Both the position numbers and the translations under genes were made by a program. Positions 23,952 to 32,513 of a DNA stretch of 64,000 bases are shown piece by piece. Every line of letters starts with the position of its first letter. Positions within the stretch are counted from its first letter, which is position 1. The notes under the pieces are model-generated. The model made no database searches. It was not told the origin of the DNA and worked only from the letters and a program-made list of their open reading frames with translations. The DNA comes from Halobaculum roseum. Lineage in GTDB: Archaea; Halobacteriota; Halobacteria; Halobacteriales; Haloferacaceae. Location: positions 1,754,521 through 1,818,520 of the forward strand of contig NZ_CP082286.1 of NCBI RefSeq assembly GCF_019880245.1, read 5' to 3'.

Positions 23952-24530
23952 TCAGTTCCCCTGGATCGCGTCGATCACCATCGCGGCGGCGACGACCGCC
24001 TCCTTCGGCACACCAGTCGCGTCGTCGATGGTGATCTCGTAGGTATCCGCCAGCGAGAACTTCCCGGCGATCGTGCCGACGTGGGCGCCGTTCGCGTCGG
24101 TGATCTCGTACCGGTGGGGGATCAGCTCGCCGAACGGGAGGACGTTCCGTGCGATCGTCGTCACGGCGCCGCGGGAGTCGATCCGCGCGATCGCCGCCTC
24201 CGTCTCGGCGTCGCGGATCGTCCACGTGTCCTGCAGGATCGAGTAGTCGTTGTCGAGGATCACGAGCTCCTCGCCCGTTCGCGAGTCGGCGAGGACGTAG
24301 TTGCCGGCGACGTCGAGCATCCCCGCCGCCTTCACGGTGAACACCTCGTTCCCGTCGGCGTCGACGAACGGGAACTCCTCCTTCAGCTTGAACATCTTCT
24401 GTTTGCCCCGGAGGACGACGTCGCCGGCGGCGTCGACCGCGCGGTACTTGTTGCGCACGAGGCTCTGGACGACGGTGTAGGTGTCGTCGGTGAGCTCGAT
24501 CCCGGAGATGTCGTACGTGCGGTCGCTCAT
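23952..24530 (-). CDS. LURP-one-related (tubby-like) protein
   Basis: A 192-residue protein with the repeated beta-strand pattern of LURP-one-related/phospholipid-scramblase-like folds: YTVVQSLVRNKYRAVDAAGDVVLRGKQ split over the first 45 residues, then ELVILDNDYSILQDTWTIRD, and VGTIAGKFSLADTYEITID near the end. Members form a closed beta barrel around a hydrophobic helix (here KEAVVAAAMVIDAI). Cellular role in archaea is unknown. It lies between htpX and pspAB and may belong to the same membrane-stress group. Confidence 0.78.
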   Translation of the reverse strand: MSDRTYDISGIELTDDTYTVVQSLVRNKYRAVDAAGDVVLRGKQKMFKLKEEFPFVDADGNEVFTVKAAGMLDVAGNYVLADSRTGEELVILDNDYSILQDTWTIRDAETEAAIARIDSRGAVTTIARNVLPFGELIPHRYEITDANGAHVGTIAGKFSLADTYEITIDDATGVPKEAVVAAAMVIDAIQGN

Positions 24531-24618
24531 ACGCGTCCGTTCCGCGGGTTCGTATTTCAAGCTTCACACCGGCCGGGAGAATCCGTCCCGATCCGCGGAA
24601 CGCGAACCTCGGGCCCGA

Positions 24619-25494
24619 TCAGGCCGTCTCGAACTGCCGTTCGAGTTCCTGCAGCCGGTCGACGCGCTTCTCGGTGCTCGGGTGCGTCGAGAACAGCTTC
24701 CCGACGAACCCGGACCGGATCGGGATGACGAAGAAGGCGTTCATCTCGGCGGTGTCGCGCAGGTCCTCCTGGGGGACCCGTTCCATCCCGCTGTCGATGG
24801 TCATCAGCGCCGAGGCGAGCGCGCCCGGCTTGCCGGTGATGGCCGCGCCGCCGCGGTCGGCCGCGAACTCGCGGTACCGCGAGAGCGCGCGGATGAGCAG
24901 GAACGAGATCACCCACACGACCAACGAGACGAGGATGGCGACCAGCACCGGCGCCTGGTTGCCGCCGCGACCCTCGCCGCCGCCGAACAGCCAGCCCCAG
25001 CGTACGACGATGAACGCCAGCGTCGAGAGGAACGACGCGATGGTCATCACCATCACGTCGCGGTTCTTGACGTGTGCCAGCTCGTGGGCGAGCACGCCCT
25101 CGAGCTCCTCGTCGTCGAGGGTCCGCAGGAGGCCGGTCGTCACGCAGACGGTCGAGTTCTTCTGGGAGCGACCCGCGGCGAAGGCGTTCGGGACGCGCGT
25201 GTCCGCGACCGCGACCGTCGGCTTCGGGAGGTCGGCTTGCTGGGATAATCGGGTGATCTTCCGGTGAAGTTCGGGATACTCCTGCTCCGACACCTCCTTC
25301 GCGCCCATCGAGTACAACGCGAGCTTGTCGCTGAAGAAGAACTGCCCCAGCGAGAACAGCCCCATCACCAACACGATGCCGAGCAGTCCCACGTACTGGG
25401 ACAACACCGCGATGAACACGATGTAGAGGGCGAACAGCAGGAACCCGGTCAGGACCATCCGGCCCCGCAGGCCCCAGTCTGTCTTCCATTCCAT
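24619..25494 (-). CDS. htpX: Membrane zinc metalloprotease HtpX
   Basis: A 291-residue M48-family protease that degrades misfolded membrane proteins. The zinc motif HELAH (137-141) is followed by the third ligand Glu in YREFAADRGGA; two N-terminal membrane helices (about 13-55) and a pair around 148-200 match HtpX. The final THPSTEKRVDRLQEL is the family tail. ATG 25494 is supported by a TATA-like GTTTAAGC 25-30 bases upstream. It is divergent from the phosphate transporter. Confidence 0.94.
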   Translation of the reverse strand: MEWKTDWGLRGRMVLTGFLLFALYIVFIAVLSQYVGLLGIVLVMGLFSLGQFFFSDKLALYSMGAKEVSEQEYPELHRKITRLSQQADLPKPTVAVADTRVPNAFAAGRSQKNSTVCVTTGLLRTLDDEELEGVLAHELAHVKNRDVMVMTIASFLSTLAFIVVRWGWLFGGGEGRGGNQAPVLVAILVSLVVWVISFLLIRALSRYREFAADRGGAAITGKPGALASALMTIDSGMERVPQEDLRDTAEMNAFFVIPIRSGFVGKLFSTHPSTEKRVDRLQELERQFETA

Positions 25495-25515
25495 ACCCCA
25501 CAGTACCGGACCCAC

Positions 25516-25525
25516 GGCTTAAACG
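25516..25525 (-). promoter_or_regulatory. TATA-like box of htpX
   Basis: Minus-strand GTTTAAGCC about 26 bases before the htpX ATG. The divergent PiT gene has its own box at 25555-25560. Confidence 0.55.
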
Positions 25526-25554
25526 CTGTCGCGGACCGGCGAAAATCGACCGGA

Positions 25555-25560
25555 CTTATA
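25555..25560 (+). promoter_or_regulatory. TATA box of the PiT gene, deciding its start
   Basis: CTTATA lies 24-29 bases before GTG 25584. The in-frame ATG at 25560 overlaps this box, so it cannot be the start of a transcript initiated from it. Confidence 0.6.
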
Positions 25561-25583
25561 TGCCGACGGCGAGGAGTGCACGT

Positions 25584-26783
25584 GTGGTCGAGGCACTGTT
25601 GGTCGTCGGGGTGGTCGTCGCGGTGTTCGTCGGCTTCAACATCGGCGGGTCGTCGACCGGGGTCTCCTTCGGCCCCGCGGTCGGCAGCGGCACCCTCTCG
25701 AAGACGGCCGCGGCTGCGCTCATGTCCGCGTTCGCGCTCGCGGGCGGGTGGACGGTCGGCCGCAACGTCATCGAGACGATGGGCGGGGAGATCGTCCCGT
25801 CGTCGGCGTTCACGCTCGCGGCGAGCGTCGGCGTCCTCTTCTTCGTCGGGGTGGCGCTGTTGATCTCCAACACGTTCGGCGTCCCCGCCTCCACGTCGAT
25901 GACGGCCGTCGGCGCGATCGCGGGCCTCGGCGCGGCGACGGGGACGCTCAACGCCGACGTGATGCTCCGGATCGTCGGCTGGTGGCTCGTCGCGCCGGTC
26001 GTCGCGTTCTGGATCTGTGCGGTCGTCGGCCGGTACTTCTACCCGTATCTCGACGCCGCCTTCGCGATCGACCGATCGGCCGGCGGCGTCGTCGAGTTCG
26101 ACGGCGTGCGACCCGGGATCGCGCCCGGGGCGACCGGCCGCGAGGTCGTCGGCACGGCCGCCGTCCTCGTCATCGCCTGTTACATGGCGTTCTCGGCGGG
26201 CGCCTCCAACGTCGCCAACGCGGTCGCGCCGCTTGTGGGCAACGGCTCGGTGTCCGCGGGCCAGGGCGTGCTGCTGGCGGGCGCGGCGATCGCCGTCGGC
26301 GCGTTCACCATCGCCCGCCGGACGCTCGACACCGTCGGCAACGACCTCACCGACCTCCCGCTGCTGGCGGCGCTCATCGTCGAGGTGGTCTCGGCGAGCC
26401 TGATCACCTTCCTCTCGGCGATCGGGATCCCGGCCTCGCTGGCCGTCTCGGCGACGATGTCCATCGTCGGGCTCGGCTGGGGTCGCGCGACCCGGACGAC
26501 GACGCTCGGCGACGCGGTCAGCGGCGCCGTCGGCGGCGCGCTCGGCGGCGACGGGGACCGGACCGACCGGCAGCGTCCCGAGGTGTCCGTCGACGCGCTC
26601 GCGGCCGAGCGCCCCGACGCCGCCGACGGCGTCCCCGGAATGGGCGAGGAGCGCGGGGAGGAGCTCCTCGCCGAGGACCTGTTCGACGCCGGAACGACCG
26701 GCCGTGTCGTCTCCTTCTGGATCTTCACCCCGACGGTCTCGTTCGTCTGCTCGTACGCGCTGTTCGCGCTCACGCCGGTGTGA
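25584..26783 (+). CDS. Inorganic phosphate transporter, PiT family
   Basis: A 399-residue sodium- or proton-coupled phosphate transporter with about ten membrane helices. The PiT signature occurs twice, as expected from its inverted duplication: GFNIGGSSTGVSFGPAVG near the N terminus and AFSAGASNVANAVAPLVGNG in the middle. A cytoplasmic acidic loop (about 325-375) precedes the last helix. I prefer GTG 25584 because the upstream ATG falls inside the TATA box. Its divergent neighbour is htpX. Confidence 0.88.
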   Translation: MVEALLVVGVVVAVFVGFNIGGSSTGVSFGPAVGSGTLSKTAAAALMSAFALAGGWTVGRNVIETMGGEIVPSSAFTLAASVGVLFFVGVALLISNTFGVPASTSMTAVGAIAGLGAATGTLNADVMLRIVGWWLVAPVVAFWICAVVGRYFYPYLDAAFAIDRSAGGVVEFDGVRPGIAPGATGREVVGTAAVLVIACYMAFSAGASNVANAVAPLVGNGSVSAGQGVLLAGAAIAVGAFTIARRTLDTVGNDLTDLPLLAALIVEVVSASLITFLSAIGIPASLAVSATMSIVGLGWGRATRTTTLGDAVSGAVGGALGGDGDRTDRQRPEVSVDALAAERPDAADGVPGMGEERGEELLAEDLFDAGTTGRVVSFWIFTPTVSFVCSYALFALTPV

Positions 26784-26943
26784 CCTCCGACGCCGCGGTT
26801 CGAACCCTGACGAACGTGCCGTTCGATCGCGATCGTCGGGACCCCCGGATCGTCGGTTTTGGCGTCCCTAAAGCCGTCTGGGCCTCGATATCTCCTACGA
26901 GATAGCAACAACTAATGGTGCGGCCGGCGAAACGCGGGACGAA

Positions 26944-27333
26944 ATGCCCACGGTCGAATACCTTAACTACGAAGTGCTGGACGACAACGGCTGGGACCTC
27001 GACGACGACGACCTCTTCGACAACGCCGCCGACGCGGGGCTGGACGCCGAAGACTACGGCGAGCTCGACGTCAACGAGGGCGAGTACATCCTCGAGGCCG
27101 CCGAGGCCCAGGGGTACGACTGGCCGTTCTCGTGTCGCGCCGGCGCCTGCGCCAACTGCGCGGCCATCGTGAAGGAGGGCGAGATCGAGATGGACATGCA
27201 GCAGATCCTCTCCGACGAGGAGGTCGAGGACAAGAACGTCCGCCTGACGTGCATCGGTTCGCCGCAGGCCGACGAGATCAAGATCGTCTACAACGCGAAG
27301 CACCTCGACTACCTCCAGAACCGCGTCATCTGA
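26944..27333 (+). CDS. Plant-type 2Fe-2S ferredoxin, halophilic
   Basis: A 129-residue electron carrier. Cluster ligands are Cys64, Cys69 and Cys72 ([10 protein letters not shown]) and Cys103 (RLTCIGSP). Residues 12-40 are the acidic insertion known from halobacterial ferredoxins. It is the likely electron acceptor for oxoacid:ferredoxin and aldehyde:ferredoxin oxidoreductases, one of which is encoded at 32.5 kb in this window. Confidence 0.96.
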   Translation: MPTVEYLNYEVLDDNGWDLDDDDLFDNAADAGLDAEDYGELDVNEGEYILEAAEAQGYDWPFSCRAGACANCAAIVKEGEIEMDMQQILSDEEVEDKNVRLTCIGSPQADEIKIVYNAKHLDYLQNRVI

Positions 27334-27470
27334 GCGCGGCGACCGCCCCGACGTTCTCCGTTTATCCTCCCGTCAGCGACGCGTCCGCCGCCGACACACC
27401 GGCGACGGCGCGTTTTCACGCCCGAGACCTGGACGGCAACGCCTAACTCGTCGGGCGCGCGCGACGGGGT

Positions 27471-28583
27471 ATGAACGTGCTCGGCGTCGCCACCGCGGCC
27501 GACCTCCTCCGGCTGCTCGTGATCCCGGGGTTCGCGTGGGCCGCCTACCGCGACATCCGCACCCGCCGCGTCGCGAGCTCCCTCTGGCTACCGCTGCTCG
27601 CGATCGGCGCGCTGGCGCTCGTCATCGACGCGACGGCGGCGTTCCCGTTCGACGGCTACGCCGGGCGGCTGTTCCTCGTCCGGGTCGGGTTCTCGATCCT
27701 CTTTCTGGTCCCCTTCTCGGTGCTCGCCTACCGGATGGCCGCCTTCGGCGGCGCCGACATGAAGGCGCTCGTCGTGCTCGCGGTCGCGTTCCCGACGACG
27801 CCGGCGTACGTCGTTCCGCTGTGGATCCTCCCGGACGTGACGTGGCTGCACACCGTCGGCTTCCCGGCGTCTCCCTCGGCGCTCGGCGTCACGGCGATGT
27901 CGGCGCTGACGAACGCGGTGCTGTTCGGCGCCGGCTACGTCGCCCTGCTGTTCGCGTCGAACCTCGCCGCCGGGCGGTTCTCGCCGGCGATGGTCGTCGG
28001 CCGGTGGACCGGCGTCGAGGACCTCCCGGAGGTGCACGGGCAGCTCATCCGCGTCGACGGGCTGCGCCCCGAGCGCGGCCTCGACCTCGACGCCCTCCGG
28101 ATGTACCTCCGCTGGCGGGGCAGCACCCTCGCGGCCGTCCGGGACGACCCGGACCGCCACCGCGACCCGGCCTCGGTCGGCGAGACGCGGCCGCCGACCG
28201 ACGGCGCGGTCCACGACGGCCCGCGGACGGACGGGGGCGTCGACGACGGCGGGTTCGAGTTCCCCGAGTCGGACGCGGAGTCGCCCGCTACTGACGCCGC
28301 CGCCGACGATCGGACCGCCGACGCGGGAGCCGAGACGGACGCCGCCGCCGGCGACACCGACGACCCGTGGGCCGCCGAGCGGTTCCTCGACGAGATCGAT
28401 GGAAGCGCCTACGGCACGACGCCCGAGACGCTGCGCGAGGGGCTCGACCGCGTCACGACCGAGGACGCGCTGTGGGTGTCGCCGGGGCTCCCGTTCCTCG
28501 TCCCGCTGTTCGGCGGGCTCGTGCTCGCGCTCACCTACGGCGACGTGCTCACGGTCGCGCTCGGGGCGCTGGGGCTGGTGTGA
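27471..28583 (+). CDS. pibD: Archaeal type IV prepilin / prearchaellin peptidase (A24 family)
   Basis: A 370-residue membrane aspartic protease. The two catalytic aspartates are visible: Asp28 in [10 protein letters not shown] and Asp96 in FGGADMKAL, matching the GxGD-type pattern. Six to seven helices surround them; the last helices are at about 340-370 after a long acidic cytoplasmic region (about 230-310) that is a haloarchaeal addition. It removes class III signal peptides from archaellins and pilins and would process the archaellins at 61.9-63.1 kb. A TATA-like CCTAACTC lies about 27 bases upstream of the ATG. Confidence 0.87.
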   Translation: MNVLGVATAADLLRLLVIPGFAWAAYRDIRTRRVASSLWLPLLAIGALALVIDATAAFPFDGYAGRLFLVRVGFSILFLVPFSVLAYRMAAFGGADMKALVVLAVAFPTTPAYVVPLWILPDVTWLHTVGFPASPSALGVTAMSALTNAVLFGAGYVALLFASNLAAGRFSPAMVVGRWTGVEDLPEVHGQLIRVDGLRPERGLDLDALRMYLRWRGSTLAAVRDDPDRHRDPASVGETRPPTDGAVHDGPRTDGGVDDGGFEFPESDAESPATDAAADDRTADAGAETDAAAGDTDDPWAAERFLDEIDGSAYGTTPETLREGLDRVTTEDALWVSPGLPFLVPLFGGLVLALTYGDVLTVALGALGLV

Positions 28584-28666
28584 GTCGCGACGGACCGACC
28601 CGACACACGCGGTCCGCGGCGGACCACGCACAAGACCTATCCGCGACTGCACCGACCTCACGGGCG

Positions 28667-29062
28667 ATGAGTGATTCCCAGACCGCCGCCGGGAGCGACG
28701 ACGGCGTGGCGGTCGACTTCGGCGACGACGGGCTCGTCCCCGCGGTCGCACAGGACGCCGACTCCGGCGAGGTGTTGATGCTCGCGTACGTGAACGAGGA
28801 GGCGCTCGACCGGACGCGCGAGACGGGCCGCGCGCACTACTACTCGCGCTCGCGCGAGGAGCTGTGGGAGAAGGGCGCCACCAGCGGGCACACCCAGGCG
28901 GTCCGCGAGGTCCGCGTCGACTGCGACGCCGACGCCCTGCTGTACCTCGTCGAGCAGACCGGCGGCGCCTGCCACACCGGGCACCGGTCGTGCTTCCATC
29001 GAACGGTCGACGGCGAGCACGTCGGCGAGCGCGTGTTCGACCCCGACGCGGTGTACGAGTGA
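28667..29062 (+). CDS. hisI: Phosphoribosyl-AMP cyclohydrolase
   Basis: A 131-residue enzyme for the third step of histidine synthesis, opening the adenine ring of PR-AMP. Visible family motifs are [34 protein letters not shown] (in two parts), the metal site [10 protein letters not shown] and CHTGHRSCF with its zinc cysteines. There is no fused HisE domain. A TATA-like ACCTATCC lies about 28 bases before the ATG. Other his genes are not in the window. Confidence 0.96.
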   Translation: MSDSQTAAGSDDGVAVDFGDDGLVPAVAQDADSGEVLMLAYVNEEALDRTRETGRAHYYSRSREELWEKGATSGHTQAVREVRVDCDADALLYLVEQTGGACHTGHRSCFHRTVDGEHVGERVFDPDAVYE

Positions 29063-29065
29063 GGG

Positions 29066-30286
29066 ATGGCACGCGACACAGCCGGCGACGCCGGTAACTC
29101 CGGAACGTCGGGACGCTCCGGCGCGGCCGGCGACACCGCGGACCGCCCCGACCCGCTGCCCGAGGCCGAGCGCGACGCCGCCGACCTCGCCGCCGAACTC
29201 CGGGAGGCCCGCGAGCGCCGCGACGACGCGGTCGCCGCCGTCGAGGAGCACGGCGAGTCGACGCTCGCGACCGTCCGCGACGCCCTCCGGCGCGCCGACC
29301 GCCTGCTGGACCGCTACGTCGACTCGGCGACCGGCACCGGCGATTTCCAGGCGTACGTCGAGTTCCAGGGCGAGTTCGCGGCCGTCGTCGAGGACCTCGA
29401 CGAGGACGTCCCCGGCCACGACGCCTTCGAGCAGGCCAACGAGGCCGTCGACGGCCGGCGGCTCTCGGAGTCCGACTTCGAGCGCGCCCGCGAGGCGCTC
29501 TCGCCCGCCCGCGAGCTCGCCCACCGGCTGGCCGAGCGCGAGGACGCCGAGGAGGCGGTCCACGAGGCGACGCGGGAGGCGAACCGGCGACTCGGCGCGC
29601 TCGACGACCGCATCGACGAGCTGGAGCGGCTGGTCGAGCTGGGCGAGGCGGACCCGACCGCGCCGACCGAGGAACTCCGCGAGCCGATCGCCGCCTACAA
29701 CGACGCCGTCCGCGACGCGTTCGCCGAGTTCCGTCGGGAAGCGCCGGCCCGCGAGCTGCTGGCGTTCGTCGCCGACGCCGCCGAGTCGCCGTTCGTCGAC
29801 TACGCCGCGCCGCCGTCGGAGCTGCTCGCCTTCCTCGACTCGTCGCCGGCGGACGGGGCGTCGCTGCCGGACCTGCTCGACTACGCCGACTACTCCGCCT
29901 CGAAGCTGGACCACTACGTCGAGGACCCGGGGACGTTCACCGCGCGGGTGCGACCCCACCGCACGTACCTCGAACGGCTGTCCGCGGAGCCGCTGACGGT
30001 CGACTGGCCCCCGCCGTCGGCCGAAACACTGCGGTTCCGGCGCGAGGAGCTCGTCTCGGTCGTCGCCAAGTTCGCGCCCGAGGGGACCGTCGCCCGCGCC
30101 CGCGAGCTGCGCGAGGTCGCCGACCACTCCGACTACGCGCGGCTCCGCCGCGCCGCCGAGTCCGAGACCGAGCTGTCCGACGCGGAGGTCGAGCGCGTCG
30201 CCTCGGGCGAGGCGGCCGCCGAGCTGGTCGAGGCGCGCGAGCGACGTGAGTTGCTGGCGGACACGCTCGACGAGCCGGACGCGTGA
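29066..30286 (+). CDS. Coiled-coil haloarchaeal protein (DUF7118-like)
   Basis: A 406-residue, Glu/Ala/Arg-rich protein with long predicted coiled coils (about 30-75, 130-210 and 310-395) and no membrane segment or signal peptide. The segment DYADYSASKLDHYVEDP is a distinctive conserved-looking part. It resembles the haloarchaeal DUF7118 family. It starts three bases after the hisI stop, but nothing links it to histidine synthesis except position. Function unknown. Confidence 0.75.
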   Translation: MARDTAGDAGNSGTSGRSGAAGDTADRPDPLPEAERDAADLAAELREARERRDDAVAAVEEHGESTLATVRDALRRADRLLDRYVDSATGTGDFQAYVEFQGEFAAVVEDLDEDVPGHDAFEQANEAVDGRRLSESDFERAREALSPARELAHRLAEREDAEEAVHEATREANRRLGALDDRIDELERLVELGEADPTAPTEELREPIAAYNDAVRDAFAEFRREAPARELLAFVADAAESPFVDYAAPPSELLAFLDSSPADGASLPDLLDYADYSASKLDHYVEDPGTFTARVRPHRTYLERLSAEPLTVDWPPPSAETLRFRREELVSVVAKFAPEGTVARARELREVADHSDYARLRRAAESETELSDAEVERVASGEAAAELVEARERRELLADTLDEPDA

Positions 30287-30328
30287 GGACGGTCGGGGGC
30301 GCCCCCCCGGCAGTCGGCTCGGTTCAGT

Positions 30329-30853
30329 TCACAGCGGCCGCGCGTACACCGCCGTCGGGTACGACTCCCCGCCCACCTCGAACGCCGACGCGCCGATCCG
30401 CTCGAACCCGCGCGCCTCGTAGAACTCGCGTGCGGCGCGGTTCTCCGTGAACGTCTCCAGCACCAGCCGCGAGCACGCGTCCGGGACGCGGTCGACCGCG
30501 GCCTCCAGCAGCGCCGAGCCGACGCCCGCGCCCTGCGCGTCGGGGTCGACGTAGATCGCCCGCAGCTCCGCGTCGTCGCGCTCGCAGAACGCCTTGCGCC
30601 CGTCGCCGACCACCGCGTCTGCGAACCCGACGACCGCCCCCGGCTTTCGGTCGACGGCGACGAGGAATCTCCGGCCGTCGCCGGTCGCGCGGTCGTACCG
30701 GTCCTGTAGATCGACGCCCTCGGGGACCGTCATCGCCTCCAGCCGCTCGGCGGGGAGGATGTCGGCGTAGGCGTCGCGCCAGGCGGCGCGGTTGACGACC
30801 AGCGCCGCCCGGAACTCCGTCGGCGAGGCGACCGGCCGAACCTCGATGTCCAT
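30329..30853 (-). CDS. GNAT-family N-acetyltransferase
   Basis: A 174-residue GNAT enzyme. The acetyl-CoA site is in motif A: AIYVDPDAQGAGVGSALLEAA (residues about 103-123, shown in pieces here as IYVDPDAQGAGVGSALL). The C-terminal motif B is ENRAAREFYEARGFERIG. The N-terminal RPVASPTEFRAALVVNRAAW and DAYADIL are typical of small-molecule or protein N-acetyltransferases. Acceptor unknown. It converges on the coiled-coil gene. Confidence 0.88.
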   Translation of the reverse strand: MDIEVRPVASPTEFRAALVVNRAAWRDAYADILPAERLEAMTVPEGVDLQDRYDRATGDGRRFLVAVDRKPGAVVGFADAVVGDGRKAFCERDDAELRAIYVDPDAQGAGVGSALLEAAVDRVPDACSRLVLETFTENRAAREFYEARGFERIGASAFEVGGESYPTAVYARPL

Positions 30854-30982
30854 ACGCGAGACTCGGGGTCGGCGGGAGGAAAGGGTTCGGGGGGTGTGCC
30901 GGGGGTCCTCGCCGGGGACGCCCGGGGCACGGCGTCGCCGGCGACGCGGTCGTCGGTCGGCTATTCCGGGGTCGTCGGCCGG

Positions 30983-32359
30983 CTACGCCGCGGCGTCGGC
31001 CTTCGCCGCTTCGAGGGCCTCCCGGACATCCCGCGCCAGCGACGCGGCGCGCTCGGGGTCGGCGGACTCGGCGTACACGCGCACCTTCGGCTCCGTTCCG
31101 GAGGGTCGCACGAGCACCCACGCGTCGCCGTAGTCGAGCCGGTAGCCGTCCTTCGTGTCGGGCTCGGCGTCGGCGTCGGCCGCGTACGCCTCGGCGGCCT
31201 CCAACATCGCGTCCAGTTGGTCGTCGGAGTCGTACGAGAGGTTCTCGCGGACGTTCGTGTAGTCCTCGTACGGGGCGACGATCTCGCCCACCGTGGCGTC
31301 GCGCTCGGCCAGCAGCTCGAGGAACTTCGCGGCGATGAACGCGCCGTCGCGCACGAGCCGGTAGTCGGGGAAGAACACCCCGCCGTTGCCCTCGCCGGCG
31401 ATGGGGACGGACTCGCCCTCGCGCCACAGCTCCTTGATCCGGGTGATGATGTTCGTCGAGCCGATGGGCGTGAGTTCGAGGTTCGCGCCGGCGGCCTCGC
31501 ACACGTCGACGAGCCGCTGGGAGACGTTGACGGCGGCGACGGTGGTGTCGCCCTCGCCCAGATCGCGGGCGGCGAGCGCCGCCAGCGAGGCGTCGCCCTC
31601 GACGTACTCGCCGGCCTCGTCGAAGAAGATGGCGCGGTCGGCGTCGCCGTCGTGGGCGATCCCCACGTCGGCGTCCGCGGCGCGCACGAGCCGCCCGAGG
31701 TCGTCGAGGTTCGCCTCGACGGGCTCGGGGTCGCGGCCGGGGAAGTGGCCGTCCGGCTGGGCGTTGACCGTCACCACGTCACAGCCGAGTTCGCGGAAGA
31801 ACTCCGGCGAGGTGAGCGCGCCGGCGCCGTGGCCGGGGTCGAGCGCGACCGTGAGATCGGCGTCGGCGACGGCGTCGCGGTCGATCGCCTCGAGCATCTC
31901 CGCGACGTACTCGTCGTTGGCGTCGGGCACGCGGCGGGAGTCGCCCATCCGGTCCCACGACACCGTCGTCGGCTCCTCGGCCAGGAGGCGCTCCTCGACG
32001 ACCTCGAGTCGGTTCACCGGGAGTTCGATCCCGTCGTCGCCGACGAGCTTGACGCCGTTGAACTCCGGGGGGTTGTGCGACGCGGTGATCATCACGCCGG
32101 GCACCGCCTCGACCTCGCAGTAGCGGACGAGGCTCGGCGTGGGGACGACGCCGAGCCGCTCCACGTCGACGCCGGCGGCGGTGACGCCGGCGGCGGCGGC
32201 GTCGGCGAACGTCCGCCCGGAGGTGCGGGTGTCGCGGCCGAGGGCGACGCGCTCGGCGTCCCACGTCGCGGCGGCGGCCGCGGCGACCCGGGAGACGAAC
32301 TCCGGGGTGAACTCCTCGCCGACGACCCCGCGGGTGCCGCTCGATCCGAAGACCTTCAT
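30983..32359 (-). CDS. glmM: Phosphoglucosamine mutase / phosphohexomutase
   Basis: A 458-residue alpha-D-phosphohexomutase. Opening FGSSGTRGVVG, the phosphoserine loop TASHNPPEFNG (Ser94), the metal loop DGDADRA, the sugar loop EGNGG and the phosphate loop RPSGTEPKVRVY are all present. In archaea such genes are annotated as GlmM for UDP-GlcNAc synthesis or as bifunctional phosphoglucomutases; sequence alone does not separate these. Divergent from the aldehyde ferredoxin oxidoreductase. Confidence 0.92.
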   Translation of the reverse strand: MKVFGSSGTRGVVGEEFTPEFVSRVAAAAAATWDAERVALGRDTRTSGRTFADAAAAGVTAAGVDVERLGVVPTPSLVRYCEVEAVPGVMITASHNPPEFNGVKLVGDDGIELPVNRLEVVEERLLAEEPTTVSWDRMGDSRRVPDANDEYVAEMLEAIDRDAVADADLTVALDPGHGAGALTSPEFFRELGCDVVTVNAQPDGHFPGRDPEPVEANLDDLGRLVRAADADVGIAHDGDADRAIFFDEAGEYVEGDASLAALAARDLGEGDTTVAAVNVSQRLVDVCEAAGANLELTPIGSTNIITRIKELWREGESVPIAGEGNGGVFFPDYRLVRDGAFIAAKFLELLAERDATVGEIVAPYEDYTNVRENLSYDSDDQLDAMLEAAEAYAADADAEPDTKDGYRLDYGDAWVLVRPSGTEPKVRVYAESADPERAASLARDVREALEAAKADAAA

Positions 32360-32513
32360 TCGGTTCGTGGGTCCGACGGCCGGCGGGATAGTGGTTCCGA
32401 ACCGAAGCGTGGCGGGCTGGCCCGCGAATACCACCGATGACGGCGACACACGGCGGTCTGTGACACGCCAACCGACAGCGGGATTTACCACCTCCGCGGG
32501 ACAACCCGTGGGC

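Noticed and set aside
25560-25583. ATG start for the phosphate transporter
   Set aside because: The ATG lies inside the CTTATA box; the GTG 24 bases on fits the leaderless pattern and the family start.
26794-26808. GGTTCGAACCC-like stretch resembling a tRNA T-loop
   Set aside because: The flanking bases do not form a T-stem, and no anticodon arm or acceptor stem can be drawn around it.
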